Shown here in pieces: positions 27,645 through 35,408 of a stretch of 64,000 nucleotides of DNA. The position numbers and the translations under genes are program-made. The stretch spans positions 62,001 to 126,000 of the forward strand of contig CAYMMX010000002.1 of the NCBI GenBank assembly GCA_964391675.1, written 5' to 3'. Each line of letters begins with the position of its first letter. The stretch's first letter is position 1. The DNA comes from CAYMMX01 sp964391675 (GTDB lineage Bacteria; Cyanobacteriota; Vampirovibrionia; Gastranaerophilales; Gastranaerophilaceae). Under the pieces are notes generated by a model, which searched no databases, was not told the DNA's origin, and saw nothing but the letters and a program-made list of their open reading frames with translations.

Positions 27645-29000
27645 ATGAGAGTAAATTTTAATACAGGATCTAGAGTTAGAAGAACAGGAAGCAATCTTAA
27701 TTTTAGTGGTATAAAGTCAATTCCTGTAAATGTTGCACAATTAATCAACGAAAACAGAGTTGTAGATACATTTATTAAACTTGCTAAAATAGATTCAGGC
27801 TCAAATGAAGAATTAGCCGAAACAAGAACACCAAGTACAGACGGTCAAAAAGATGTTGCAAAATTTTTGAAAAAAGAACTTGAGCAGATAGGACTTAAGG
27901 ATATAGAACTGGATAAACATTCAATTTTAACCGCGACTCTTGAAAGTAATATTGGGGAATCTCCTGTAATAGGTTTTTTAGCCCATATGGACACAAGCCC
28001 TGATGCGCCAAGTAATGGTGTAAAACCACAGATTCAAAACTACGAAGGTGGAGATATTGTTTTAAAAGAAGGAGCAACGATTCCTGCCAACCAGTTGGAG
28101 GCATATATAGGTCAAAAAATTATAACATCGGATGGCACAACTCTTTTAGGTGCAGATGATAAAGCTGGAATTGCAGAGATTCTTGAAGCTCTTAAAATTT
28201 TTAAAGAGCACCCGGAATTGAAACACCCTAAATTAAGAATAGCATTTACTCCTGATGAAGAAACAGGCATGGGAACAGAACATTTTGATATAAAAAAATT
28301 CGGTGCTGATTTTGCTTACACAGTTGACGGAGATTTGCCTGAAGTAATTGAAAATGAATCATTTAATGCTTTTAACCCTGTTGTCACAATACATGGCAAA
28401 AATACTCACTTAGGTTATGCAAAAGCAAGCGGACAAATTGATTCAATAGAAGCTGCGACTTGGTTTATGACAAAACTTCCGCTAAGCCAAAAACCAAGAA
28501 ACACAGAAGGTAAACAAGGTTATTATTTTGTAGAAAAAATTGTTGGAGACCCTTCTTTAACAATAATGAATATGGTTGTAAGAGACCATAACTATCAAAA
28601 AGAACTTAAGAGAATTGAGTATTTAAAAAGCCTTCTAAAACAAACAGAAGAAAAATATCATTGCAAAGCTGAAATTGATCCAAAACCAAGATATAGGAAT
28701 ATGGGTGACAAAATTAAAGAATTTCCTGAATTACTTAAATATACAAAAGAAGGAATTTTACGTTCAGGCTTAATTCCTAAACTAAAAGCAATAAGAGGAG
28801 GAACAGACGGTTCGGATCTTTCTTTAAAGGGGCTTTTGACACCAAATTTAGGTGCAGGCGGGCAGAATTTTCATTCAAAATGTGAATTTTTGCCGATTAG
28901 AGATATGAATAAATGTTGTGAAAATATTGTTAATATCGTAATGGTTTGGGCTGAAAAATCTAAAAAAGTTATGCCCAAAATTCTGGCAAGAAGAATGTAA
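27645..29000 (+). CDS. pepT: Peptidase T-like M20 aminotripeptidase with N-terminal extension
   Basis: 451 residues. Zinc-site motifs are GFLAHMDTSPDAPS, LLGADDKAGIAEIL and FTPDEETGMGTEHFD, in PepT order, with RGGTDGSDLS near the C terminus. It releases N-terminal residues from tripeptides in the cytoplasm. Typical PepT begins right at the segment equivalent to residue 37 here (NRVVDTFIKLAKIDSGS). The first 36 residues are extra, basic, and contain FNTG and NFSG. The ATG at 27645 is only weakly preceded by a ribosome site (AAAAGAAAAAA), but no better in-frame ATG precedes the core. The extension is discussed in findings. Confidence 0.9.
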   Translation: MRVNFNTGSRVRRTGSNLNFSGIKSIPVNVAQLINENRVVDTFIKLAKIDSGSNEELAETRTPSTDGQKDVAKFLKKELEQIGLKDIELDKHSILTATLESNIGESPVIGFLAHMDTSPDAPSNGVKPQIQNYEGGDIVLKEGATIPANQLEAYIGQKIITSDGTTLLGADDKAGIAEILEALKIFKEHPELKHPKLRIAFTPDEETGMGTEHFDIKKFGADFAYTVDGDLPEVIENESFNAFNPVVTIHGKNTHLGYAKASGQIDSIEAATWFMTKLPLSQKPRNTEGKQGYYFVEKIVGDPSLTIMNMVVRDHNYQKELKRIEYLKSLLKQTEEKYHCKAEIDPKPRYRNMGDKIKEFPELLKYTKEGILRSGLIPKLKAIRGGTDGSDLSLKGLLTPNLGAGGQNFHSKCEFLPIRDMNKCCENIVNIVMVWAEKSKKVMPKILARRM

Positions 29001-29168
29001 TTTAAAACAATTAAATAATTATAACAAATGTAACAGTTTTTTATATTTATTTTGTTAATTAGCAAAATAAGTCTTTTGGAGGTTTTGTATATCAGGGCAG
29101 TCTGTTAAAGTGAGAGAAGACTGTATTAAATAAAGGTCACGAGTTAAAAAAAATAAAGGACAGAGCAA

Positions 29169-29552
29169 GTGGTAGACAATCGTTCAGCAGGATTTTTCGG
29201 AATAGGCGGCGCTTTTAATTTTAAAAGCGGTGATATATCAGGTACGGCTGCAAATACTCAGGACGATAAAATGGGACCGGGCACTGAATATGGAGAAATT
29301 CCAACAGGTGAAGAAGAACAATCCCAATATGGATCACAATTTGTTGACAGAAGTGCTCAACTGCGTGCTACTTTGAATTCTCTTGCTATGATGAATGTCG
29401 CAAGTGTTTTAAACGATAAAAAACGTTTAGAGATGATTAAAGATAAAGAAGAAGCTGAATCATTAGAAGATGAAGAAGATTTAGACGAAGAATTCCTAAA
29501 TGACTTTGACGGTTTAAATTCTTATGAAGATGATGAAGACGAGTATTATTAA
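29169..29552 (+). CDS. Hypothetical acidic protein, 127 residues
   Basis: No domain recognised. The N terminus is Gly/Phe-rich (AGFFGIGGAFNFKSG), the middle helical, and the last 45 residues are nearly all Asp/Glu with a Tyr-rich end (YEDDEDEYY). No signal peptide. GTG start at 29169. The gene stands alone, 168 bases after pepT and 158 bases before rplS. Composition suggests a cytoplasmic or surface-associated intrinsically disordered acidic tail. Confidence 0.6.
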   Translation: MVDNRSAGFFGIGGAFNFKSGDISGTAANTQDDKMGPGTEYGEIPTGEEEQSQYGSQFVDRSAQLRATLNSLAMMNVASVLNDKKRLEMIKDKEEAESLEDEEDLDEEFLNDFDGLNSYEDDEDEYY

Positions 29553-29710
29553 AAAATTTTTGCAAAAGTTTAATTAGTACTGCCCCTCGTCACAATTCTT
29601 AATCCCCTGTTGATTTTGAATTATTTTTACAATAAAATAAATGCAGTTACACTATAAGAAATATATAAGGATACTTGACAAATAGTCTGGTTGTCCGAGA
29701 AAGGGTAAAA

Positions 29711-30061
29711 ATGAATCCTGTTATTGAAAACTTAGAAAAAGAATATTTAAATAAAGAACTTCCGGAATTGAATCCGGGAGATACAGTAAAAGTTTTTGTC
29801 AGAATTATCGAAGGAAACAAAGAAAGAACCCAAGCATTCGAGGGAACTATTATTAAAAAACGCGGAAGCGGAGTTAATAAAACTATTACTGTAAGAAAAA
29901 TATTCCAAGGTGTTGGAGTAGAAAGAGTTTTTGCAGTTTATTCTCCAAGAGTTGAAAAAATCTCTGTTCTTAAACGTGGTGATGTTAGACGTGCTAAATT
30001 ATACTATTTAAGAGAACTTTCCGGTAAAGCAACACGTATTAAAGAAAAAATCGAAAGATAA
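29711..30061 (+). CDS. rplS: Ribosomal protein L19
   Basis: 116 residues from the ATG at 29711, which gives the family's usual MNPVIENLEKEYL start. The 12 codons of open frame upstream are unlike L19. Conserved segments are NPGDTVKVFVRIIEGNKERTQ, FEGTIIKKRGSG and GVERVFAVYSPRVEKI. It sits at the 30S-50S interface. Order rplS-rbgA-rnhB matches that seen in Firmicutes. AGAAAGGG lies just upstream. Confidence 0.97.
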   Translation: MNPVIENLEKEYLNKELPELNPGDTVKVFVRIIEGNKERTQAFEGTIIKKRGSGVNKTITVRKIFQGVGVERVFAVYSPRVEKISVLKRGDVRRAKLYYLRELSGKATRIKEKIER

Positions 30062-30102
30062 TAAATAAAGTAGTTTCTTTATTTTGCATTTAAGAGGCTG
30101 TT

Positions 30103-30984
30103 ATGAATAATGAAAATTGCGAAGAAAAACAACAAGTTATTCATCAGCACATTCATTGGTATCCCGGACATATTGCAAAAGCGGAGAAAAAACTTAAAGA
30201 GCAAATAAATCTTGTAGATGTTGTTATTGAAGTTTTAGACGCAAGAATCCCATTGAGCAGTTGTTACGGTAACATAGAAAAATTATTAGGCGAAAAACCT
30301 CGCCTAATTTTAATTAACAAATCTGATTTGGTACCTGAACAAGAGCTTAAAAACTGGGTTGATATAATAGAAGAAAAATTTAAATCTCCTGTTTTGACTT
30401 CTGATGCAAAAAATTCAAAAGACTTAAATAAAATAATTTCTAAGACGATTGAATTGAGCGAACCGCGTATTCAAAAGCTTATGTCTAAAGGCCTTTTGCG
30501 CCGCCCTGCACGTGTAATGGTTGTAGGAATGCCAAATGTGGGAAAATCAAGTGTTATTAATAAATTAACAAGAACATCCAAAACAAAAACCGGAGCAAAA
30601 GCAGGAGTAACAAGACAACAACAATGGGTAAAGGTTAATCCTAAATTAGATTTGCTTGATACTCCCGGAATTATTCCTATGAAACAAGACAACCAGATTC
30701 GTGCTCAAAAATTGGCTTTTGTCAATTCTGTTTCTGAAAATGCTTATGAAAGAGAAGCTGTTGCAAAAGAACTATTACTTATTTTGGCAAAAAAATATGA
30801 AACAAAAGTAAGAAATTATTATAATATTCATGAAAATGAAGACTTAACGATTCAAAATATTGCTAAGAACCGCAATTGGATTATAAAAGGTGCTCAGCCT
30901 GATATTGAACGTACTTCAACATTTTTACTGTGTGATTTTAGAGATGGAAAAATGGGGAAATTTATTCTTGATGAAATTGAATAA
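30103..30984 (+). CDS. rbgA: Ribosome biogenesis GTPase RbgA/YlqF
   Basis: 293 residues. A circularly permuted GTPase: G4 NKSD (about 72-75) comes first, then G1 GMPNVGKSS (about 141-149) and G3 DTPG (about 185). WYPGHIAKAEKKLKEQI near the start is typical. It drives a late step of 50S subunit assembly. AGAGG precedes the ATG, 41 bases after rplS, and the end overlaps rnhB. Confidence 0.95.
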   Translation: MNNENCEEKQQVIHQHIHWYPGHIAKAEKKLKEQINLVDVVIEVLDARIPLSSCYGNIEKLLGEKPRLILINKSDLVPEQELKNWVDIIEEKFKSPVLTSDAKNSKDLNKIISKTIELSEPRIQKLMSKGLLRRPARVMVVGMPNVGKSSVINKLTRTSKTKTGAKAGVTRQQQWVKVNPKLDLLDTPGIIPMKQDNQIRAQKLAFVNSVSENAYEREAVAKELLLILAKKYETKVRNYYNIHENEDLTIQNIAKNRNWIIKGAQPDIERTSTFLLCDFRDGKMGKFILDEIE

Positions 30985-31618
30985 TTTATTCGAATTTGAT
31001 AAAGAATTTGATATCAGTTTTATAATCGGTACTGATGAAGCCGGTAGAGGCCCGGGAGCCGGTGGTGTTTTTGCAAGTGCAGTATGTTTTCATGAAATAA
31101 ACGAAAAATTAGTTGAACAATTATCCTTTCTAAATGATTCTAAAAAACTTTCCAAAAAAAAGCGTGAAGAATTATACGATATTATTTTAGAAAATACTAT
31201 TAACTCTACAGTTTGTGTAGAAGTGGAAGAAATTGAAAGAATAAATATATTGAATGCTTCTTTAAAAGCAATGAAACTCGCTGTAGAAAACGTAATATCC
31301 AAGCTAAGTTCAGAAAACATTTTAACTTTAGTTGATGGAAATAAATTAATAAAAGGATTTACTTATCCACAAAAATTTATTATTAAAGGAGACTCAAAGT
31401 CAGCAAGTATAGCTGCTGCAAGTATTTTGGCAAAAGTAACTAGAGACAAATACATGGAACAGCTTGATGAGAAATTCCCTCAATATAACTGGAAAAAAAA
31501 TGCTGGATATTTAACAAGGGAGCATTTAGATGCAATAGAAAAATATGGAACAACTTCATTTCATCGAAAATCATTTTTGAAAAATGAAAAAATTACACAA
31601 TTGAAATTATTATACTGA
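30971..31618 (+). CDS. rnhB: Ribonuclease HII
   Basis: 215 residues from the ATG at 30971. It cleaves RNA in RNA-DNA hybrids and at single ribonucleotides in DNA. IIGTDEAGRGPGAGGVFA carries the first two catalytic acidic residues (DE); VDGNKLIKGF and SKSASIAAASILAKVTRDKYM carry the rest of the site. The frame is open another 27 codons upstream inside rbgA, but RNase HII seldom has such an extension. Its stop overlaps the convergent hypothetical gene by 9 bases. Confidence 0.95.
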   Translation: MKLNNLFEFDKEFDISFIIGTDEAGRGPGAGGVFASAVCFHEINEKLVEQLSFLNDSKKLSKKKREELYDIILENTINSTVCVEVEEIERINILNASLKAMKLAVENVISKLSSENILTLVDGNKLIKGFTYPQKFIIKGDSKSASIAAASILAKVTRDKYMEQLDEKFPQYNWKKNAGYLTREHLDAIEKYGTTSFHRKSFLKNEKITQLKLLY

Positions 31619-31996
31619 AAATTCATCGGCAAGGCTTGAAGCAAAATCACATGCATTATCTAAGGCTGCCGGCAAGACGTATTTATTATTTGCATTTTCG
31701 TATAAACCTTTGTGAAATTGTCCGAAGACACAGCCAAGGTTATCAAAGACTTCAACTACAGGCTGAAATTCGCCTTTAAATACATCTACTCCTTTAATTA
31801 TCCTTATATGAAATAAATTATTATCTTTTTGCGTTTCTTTGACTTCTTTTAAGCATTTTTTCAACCGTTGAAGAGCTTCAATATCATTATTCAATGTTTT
31901 ATTGACAATAAAGTTCATTACTTTTGGAGTTGTTTTTTGAAGTTGTCCAAATGATTTATTGTTATGCGAAGGGGATTTAATACTGTTTATTTTCAT
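31610..31996 (-). CDS. Hypothetical protein with SFGQ-type N-terminal leader, 128 residues
   Basis: No known domain. The start MKINSIKSPSHNNKSFGQLQ is polar, lysine/asparagine-rich, then Phe-Gly. The body is alpha/beta, with an IIKGVDVFKGEFQPVVEVFD segment and a C-terminal acidic helix. No signal peptide. AAGGAA lies about 11 bases before the ATG at 31994-31996. The leader resembles that of PepT in this window (NFSG). Confidence 0.65.
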   Translation of the reverse strand: MKINSIKSPSHNNKSFGQLQKTTPKVMNFIVNKTLNNDIEALQRLKKCLKEVKETQKDNNLFHIRIIKGVDVFKGEFQPVVEVFDNLGCVFGQFHKGLYENANNKYVLPAALDNACDFASSLADEFSV

Positions 31997-32071
31997 TTAT
32001 TTATTATTCCTTTTTTAACTGTTTATTTAAAACTCAAGAATTTAATTTTTTGCTAATTATTAATTTTTTTG

Positions 32072-32099
32072 TTACAAAATAAATTTTTCTTGCTAAAAT
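32072..32099 (+). promoter_or_regulatory. Promoter for the malic enzyme, possibly giving a leaderless mRNA
   Basis: TTACAA (32072-32077), 16 bases, TAAAAT (32094-32099). The expected start of transcription, about 7 bases downstream, falls on the ATG at 32106. No Shine-Dalgarno lies before that ATG, which fits leaderless translation. Confidence 0.4.
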
Positions 32100-32105
32100 T
32101 ACTTT

Positions 32106-33599
32106 ATGATATTTAATTCAATAGAATATGTACCAAAAATTAAACTTGACAGCTTGGATGTATTATCATTAATTTACACTCCAGGTGTAGGTTATGCATG
32201 TATGAAAATCAAAGAGAATGATGGTCTTTCCTACATGTATACAAACAGAGAAAATTCAGTTGCAGTTTTATCTTTTGATTATGAACAATCATTAAAACGG
32301 GCAATATTTTTAAAAAATACTTTAAATATTGATGCTTTTCCGTTCGAAGTTTCTGATAAGGATTTAATTAAAATTATTGTTGAAAATATTTATCCTGCTT
32401 TTTGCGGAATTGATTTGACATTAATTAAAGATGAAATTGCTGATTTAGATTTTAATGTTGAAATACCTGTTTTAAAAAAATCCGGTGTTGATATTATGGA
32501 ATTTTTTAAACCTTTTTCAAAAGGAATTTTTCAGTTTGATATTAATCAATTGGCAGGAAGTTTTGAAGAGCAATCACTTGTTTTAAGAGAAAAAGCCGGT
32601 GGAGTCTTAGAAAGTCTCTTATCTGAAGAAGTTCACGAAAAACCTGTCGCTATTGTTACGGATGGTTCTGCTGTTTTAGGATTTGGAAATATTGGTGCAG
32701 AAGCGGGACTTCCTGTTATGGAAGGAAAAGCTGTATTGTTTAAATCTTTGGGAGGGGTAAATGCAGTTCCATTGTGCTTAAAAACTCAGGATTCAGAAGA
32801 TATAGTAAAAATTGTAAAAGCTTTAAAAAATTCTTTTTCCGGTATCAACCTTGAAGATATTTCTGCCCCAAGATGTTTTGATATTGAGAATAAACTCGTT
32901 AATTCTCTCGATATTCCAGTATTTCATGATGATCAACATGGGACAGCTATAGTTGTTTTAGCAGCACTTTTAAATGCTCTGAGTGTAGCAAGAAAGAAAA
33001 TAGAAGAAATAAAAATTGTGATTTCAGGCGCCGGCGCTGCAGCTCAAGCAGTTTCGAAGTTATTATTAGCCGCCGGCGCTTCAAATATTATTCATACAAA
33101 CAGAAAAGGCATTGTTTGCTCAAATCCGGAGAATGAAACTCATTTGGAAGAACTTGCTAAAATTACAAATAAAAAGAGAATAACGGGTTCCTTAGAAGAT
33201 GCACTTAAAGATGCAGATGTTTTTATAGGTCTTTCAACAGCAGGAGTTTTAAGAGCAGATTTTATTAAGAGAATGTCAGAAAAACCTATTATTTTTGCTT
33301 TAGCAAATCCGACACCTGAAATTATGCCGGATGAAGCAAAAGCAGCAGGTGCTTTTTTAATTGCAACAGGAAGAAGCGATTTTGATAATCAAATAAATAA
33401 CTCTCTTGCTTTTCCGGGACTTTTTAGAGGATTAATAGATAATAGAATCCAAAAAATTACTGATAAAATTAAACTTGAGTGTGCAATAGCTATTGCTTCT
33501 TTAATCAATGATGAAGATTTATCGATTACAAATATTTTACCTAAAGCCCTTGACCCGAAAGTAGTTGTTACTATTGTAAAAAAACTTTCTATATTTTGA
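32106..33599 (+). CDS. Malic enzyme (malate dehydrogenase, oxaloacetate-decarboxylating) with internal duplication
   Basis: 497 residues. Converts malate to pyruvate and CO2 with NAD(P). SLIYTPGVG holds the catalytic Tyr24. The main catalytic half has VTDGSAVLGFGNIGAEAGLP, EGKAVLFK with the general-base Lys208, GINLEDISAPRCFDIE with metal ligands Glu250 and Asp251, and HDDQHGTA. The NAD domain has ISGAGAAAQA (about 310). Normally YTPGV is followed within about 35 residues by the VTDGSAVLG segment. Here about 125 extra residues lie between, and part of these (64-107) align with residues 208-252 with K208, E250 and D251 lost. Ligand specificity, NAD versus NADP, is not decided. Confidence 0.88.
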   Translation: MIFNSIEYVPKIKLDSLDVLSLIYTPGVGYACMKIKENDGLSYMYTNRENSVAVLSFDYEQSLKRAIFLKNTLNIDAFPFEVSDKDLIKIIVENIYPAFCGIDLTLIKDEIADLDFNVEIPVLKKSGVDIMEFFKPFSKGIFQFDINQLAGSFEEQSLVLREKAGGVLESLLSEEVHEKPVAIVTDGSAVLGFGNIGAEAGLPVMEGKAVLFKSLGGVNAVPLCLKTQDSEDIVKIVKALKNSFSGINLEDISAPRCFDIENKLVNSLDIPVFHDDQHGTAIVVLAALLNALSVARKKIEEIKIVISGAGAAAQAVSKLLLAAGASNIIHTNRKGIVCSNPENETHLEELAKITNKKRITGSLEDALKDADVFIGLSTAGVLRADFIKRMSEKPIIFALANPTPEIMPDEAKAAGAFLIATGRSDFDNQINNSLAFPGLFRGLIDNRIQKITDKIKLECAIAIASLINDEDLSITNILPKALDPKVVVTIVKKLSIF

Positions 33600-33624
33600 C
33601 ATAGATAAATTAAAATGGCATAAT
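33596..33624 (+). promoter_or_regulatory. Near-consensus promoter for the PEP carboxykinase gene
   Basis: TTGACA (33596-33601), 17 bases, CATAAT (33619-33624). It overlaps the stop codon of the malic enzyme gene. Leader about 25 bases with TAGGAGA before the ATG at 33655. This is the best-looking promoter in the window and implies independent control of the PEPCK gene. Confidence 0.6.
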
Positions 33625-33654
33625 TATTTAGATTATAATTTGTAGGAGAAATAA

Positions 33655-35310
33655 ATGGCAACTATTGATTTTTTAAATAATTCTTTTGAACTTAAGTCAA
33701 TTACATCAGCGCTCAGAGCAACAATAACAGCTCCCTTTTATGGAAATAATGTAAAAAAAATAGAAGATGTTACCCATGCATATACATTGGCAAAAAACAG
33801 CCCGGGAACTGTAGAGTTAACAGGAATGCCTGTTTATAAACCTGAAAAAATAGGTTTGTTTAAAGGGGCTAATCAATTATTATTTAATGATGGAACTGTT
33901 GTTGGACGTTGTGCTGCCGCAAGAAAAATTGTTGGCGAACCAAATTGTAATGTTTCTGATTTACTTCCTATAATTCGAGAAGCTGTTTATCAGACAAGAT
34001 ATAAAAAAATGTATAAATCACAAGTTTTTGTCGGATTAGATGAAGATTTTATGATAAAAGCACATTTATTAATTCCTGAGGGCTTTGAGAATGTTGCCTA
34101 TTCATGGATGTTAAATTTTCAATATATAACTAAACAATATGAAAAAATGTATAAGAAATCAAGAAAAATCAATGAAGGTGATATTTTTGTATTTTCAGAT
34201 CCGGATTGGACTCATCCAGACTTTCCTTATGGTTTAACATTTTTTGACCCTAAGTTTAATTGTGCTGCAATATTAGGAATGCGATATTTCGGAGAACATA
34301 AAAAAGGAACCTTAACTCTTGCATGGGGTGCCGCTGCAAGAAACGGCTATGCATCATGTCATGGCGGAATGAAAAGATATAATATAGGCAAAAAGAAAGA
34401 GCAAAAGTCTTTTCAAGTTGCTGTATTTGGACTTTCAGGCTCTGGGAAATCTACAATAACACACGCAAAACATGATAATAAGTATAGTATTACCGTTTTG
34501 CACGATGATGCTTTCATAATAAATGTGCATGATAAATACTCAATAGCATTAGAGCCTGCTTATTTTGATAAAACACAAGATTATCCTCTTGAATGTGATG
34601 ATAACAAGTACATAATCACACAGCAAAATAACGGTGTGGTTCAGGGTAAAGATTCTAAACTTTATTCAATTATGGAAGATATAAGAAATGGTAACGGAAG
34701 AGCTGTAAAATCAAAGCTTTGGTCGCCAAACAGAGTTGACAGAATTAATGAACCTATCGATGCAATTTTTTGGTTAATGAAGGATCCTACTTTGCCTCCT
34801 GTTTTAAAGTTATCAGAGTCTTCTCTGGCTGCTTCTATGGGAGCAACTTTGGCAACAAAAAGAACCTCAGCGGAAAGACTTGCCGAAGGTATTGATCCAA
34901 ACGCTTTGGTTGTTGAACCTTATGCAAATCCATTTAGGGTATATCCTTTGGAAATGGATTATTCAAGATTCAAACAACTTTTTGATGATGGAGTTGATTG
35001 TTATATTTTGAACACAGGTGACTTTATGGGTAAAAAAGTTCAACCAAGTGATACATTAGGTATAATTGAATCTATTGTAGAAGGAAAAGCCGAATTTATA
35101 AAGTGGGGTAATTTCTCAGATATCGAAATAATGTCAATAGATGGTTTTGATACAAGTTTAGACAATTATGAATATAAAGAAGAATTAAAAAAAAGACTGC
35201 AAGATAGAATCGATTTTATAAAATCGAGAGAAACAGAAAAAGGCGGTCTTGATAAACTTCCGTCTGATGCGCTTGAATCTTTGCAAAATAGTTTCTCTCA
35301 ACTATATTAA
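33655..35310 (+). CDS. Divergent ATP-type phosphoenolpyruvate carboxykinase family protein
   Basis: 551 residues. The layout follows ATP-PEPCK (PF01293): an N-terminal domain with KSQVFVGLDEDF; GMRYFGEHKKG, whose Lys216 matches the metal lysine; His236 in SCHGGMK at the metal histidine; P-loop FGLSGSGKSTIT (Lys265); then VLHDDAF with Asp284. The usual MHCSANVG is replaced by CHGGMKRY and GRSPKDK by GRCAAARK. It may convert oxaloacetate to PEP, or reverse, in gluconeogenesis or fermentation. It is a distant member, so a changed phosphoryl acceptor is possible. It follows the malic enzyme by 55 bases. Confidence 0.72.
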   Translation: MATIDFLNNSFELKSITSALRATITAPFYGNNVKKIEDVTHAYTLAKNSPGTVELTGMPVYKPEKIGLFKGANQLLFNDGTVVGRCAAARKIVGEPNCNVSDLLPIIREAVYQTRYKKMYKSQVFVGLDEDFMIKAHLLIPEGFENVAYSWMLNFQYITKQYEKMYKKSRKINEGDIFVFSDPDWTHPDFPYGLTFFDPKFNCAAILGMRYFGEHKKGTLTLAWGAAARNGYASCHGGMKRYNIGKKKEQKSFQVAVFGLSGSGKSTITHAKHDNKYSITVLHDDAFIINVHDKYSIALEPAYFDKTQDYPLECDDNKYIITQQNNGVVQGKDSKLYSIMEDIRNGNGRAVKSKLWSPNRVDRINEPIDAIFWLMKDPTLPPVLKLSESSLAASMGATLATKRTSAERLAEGIDPNALVVEPYANPFRVYPLEMDYSRFKQLFDDGVDCYILNTGDFMGKKVQPSDTLGIIESIVEGKAEFIKWGNFSDIEIMSIDGFDTSLDNYEYKEELKKRLQDRIDFIKSRETEKGGLDKLPSDALESLQNSFSQLY

Positions 35311-35408
35311 TTTATAATTAAGTAAGTTTTTTTTAATCTTTTTATATGGTTGCAATATTTAATAATATTACTATAATGTAATTATAAATAATAATAAAAG
35401 GCGGTTGC

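Noticed and set aside
29001..29168. Possible riboswitch-like leader with AGGTCACGAG before the acidic hypothetical
   Set aside because: It recalls a c-di-GMP-I segment only over a few bases; the required paired helices and the tetraloop receptor are not seen.
29675..29680. Exact TTGACA before rplS
   Set aside because: No -10 box lies 16-18 bases downstream; the ribosome site and ATG follow too soon.
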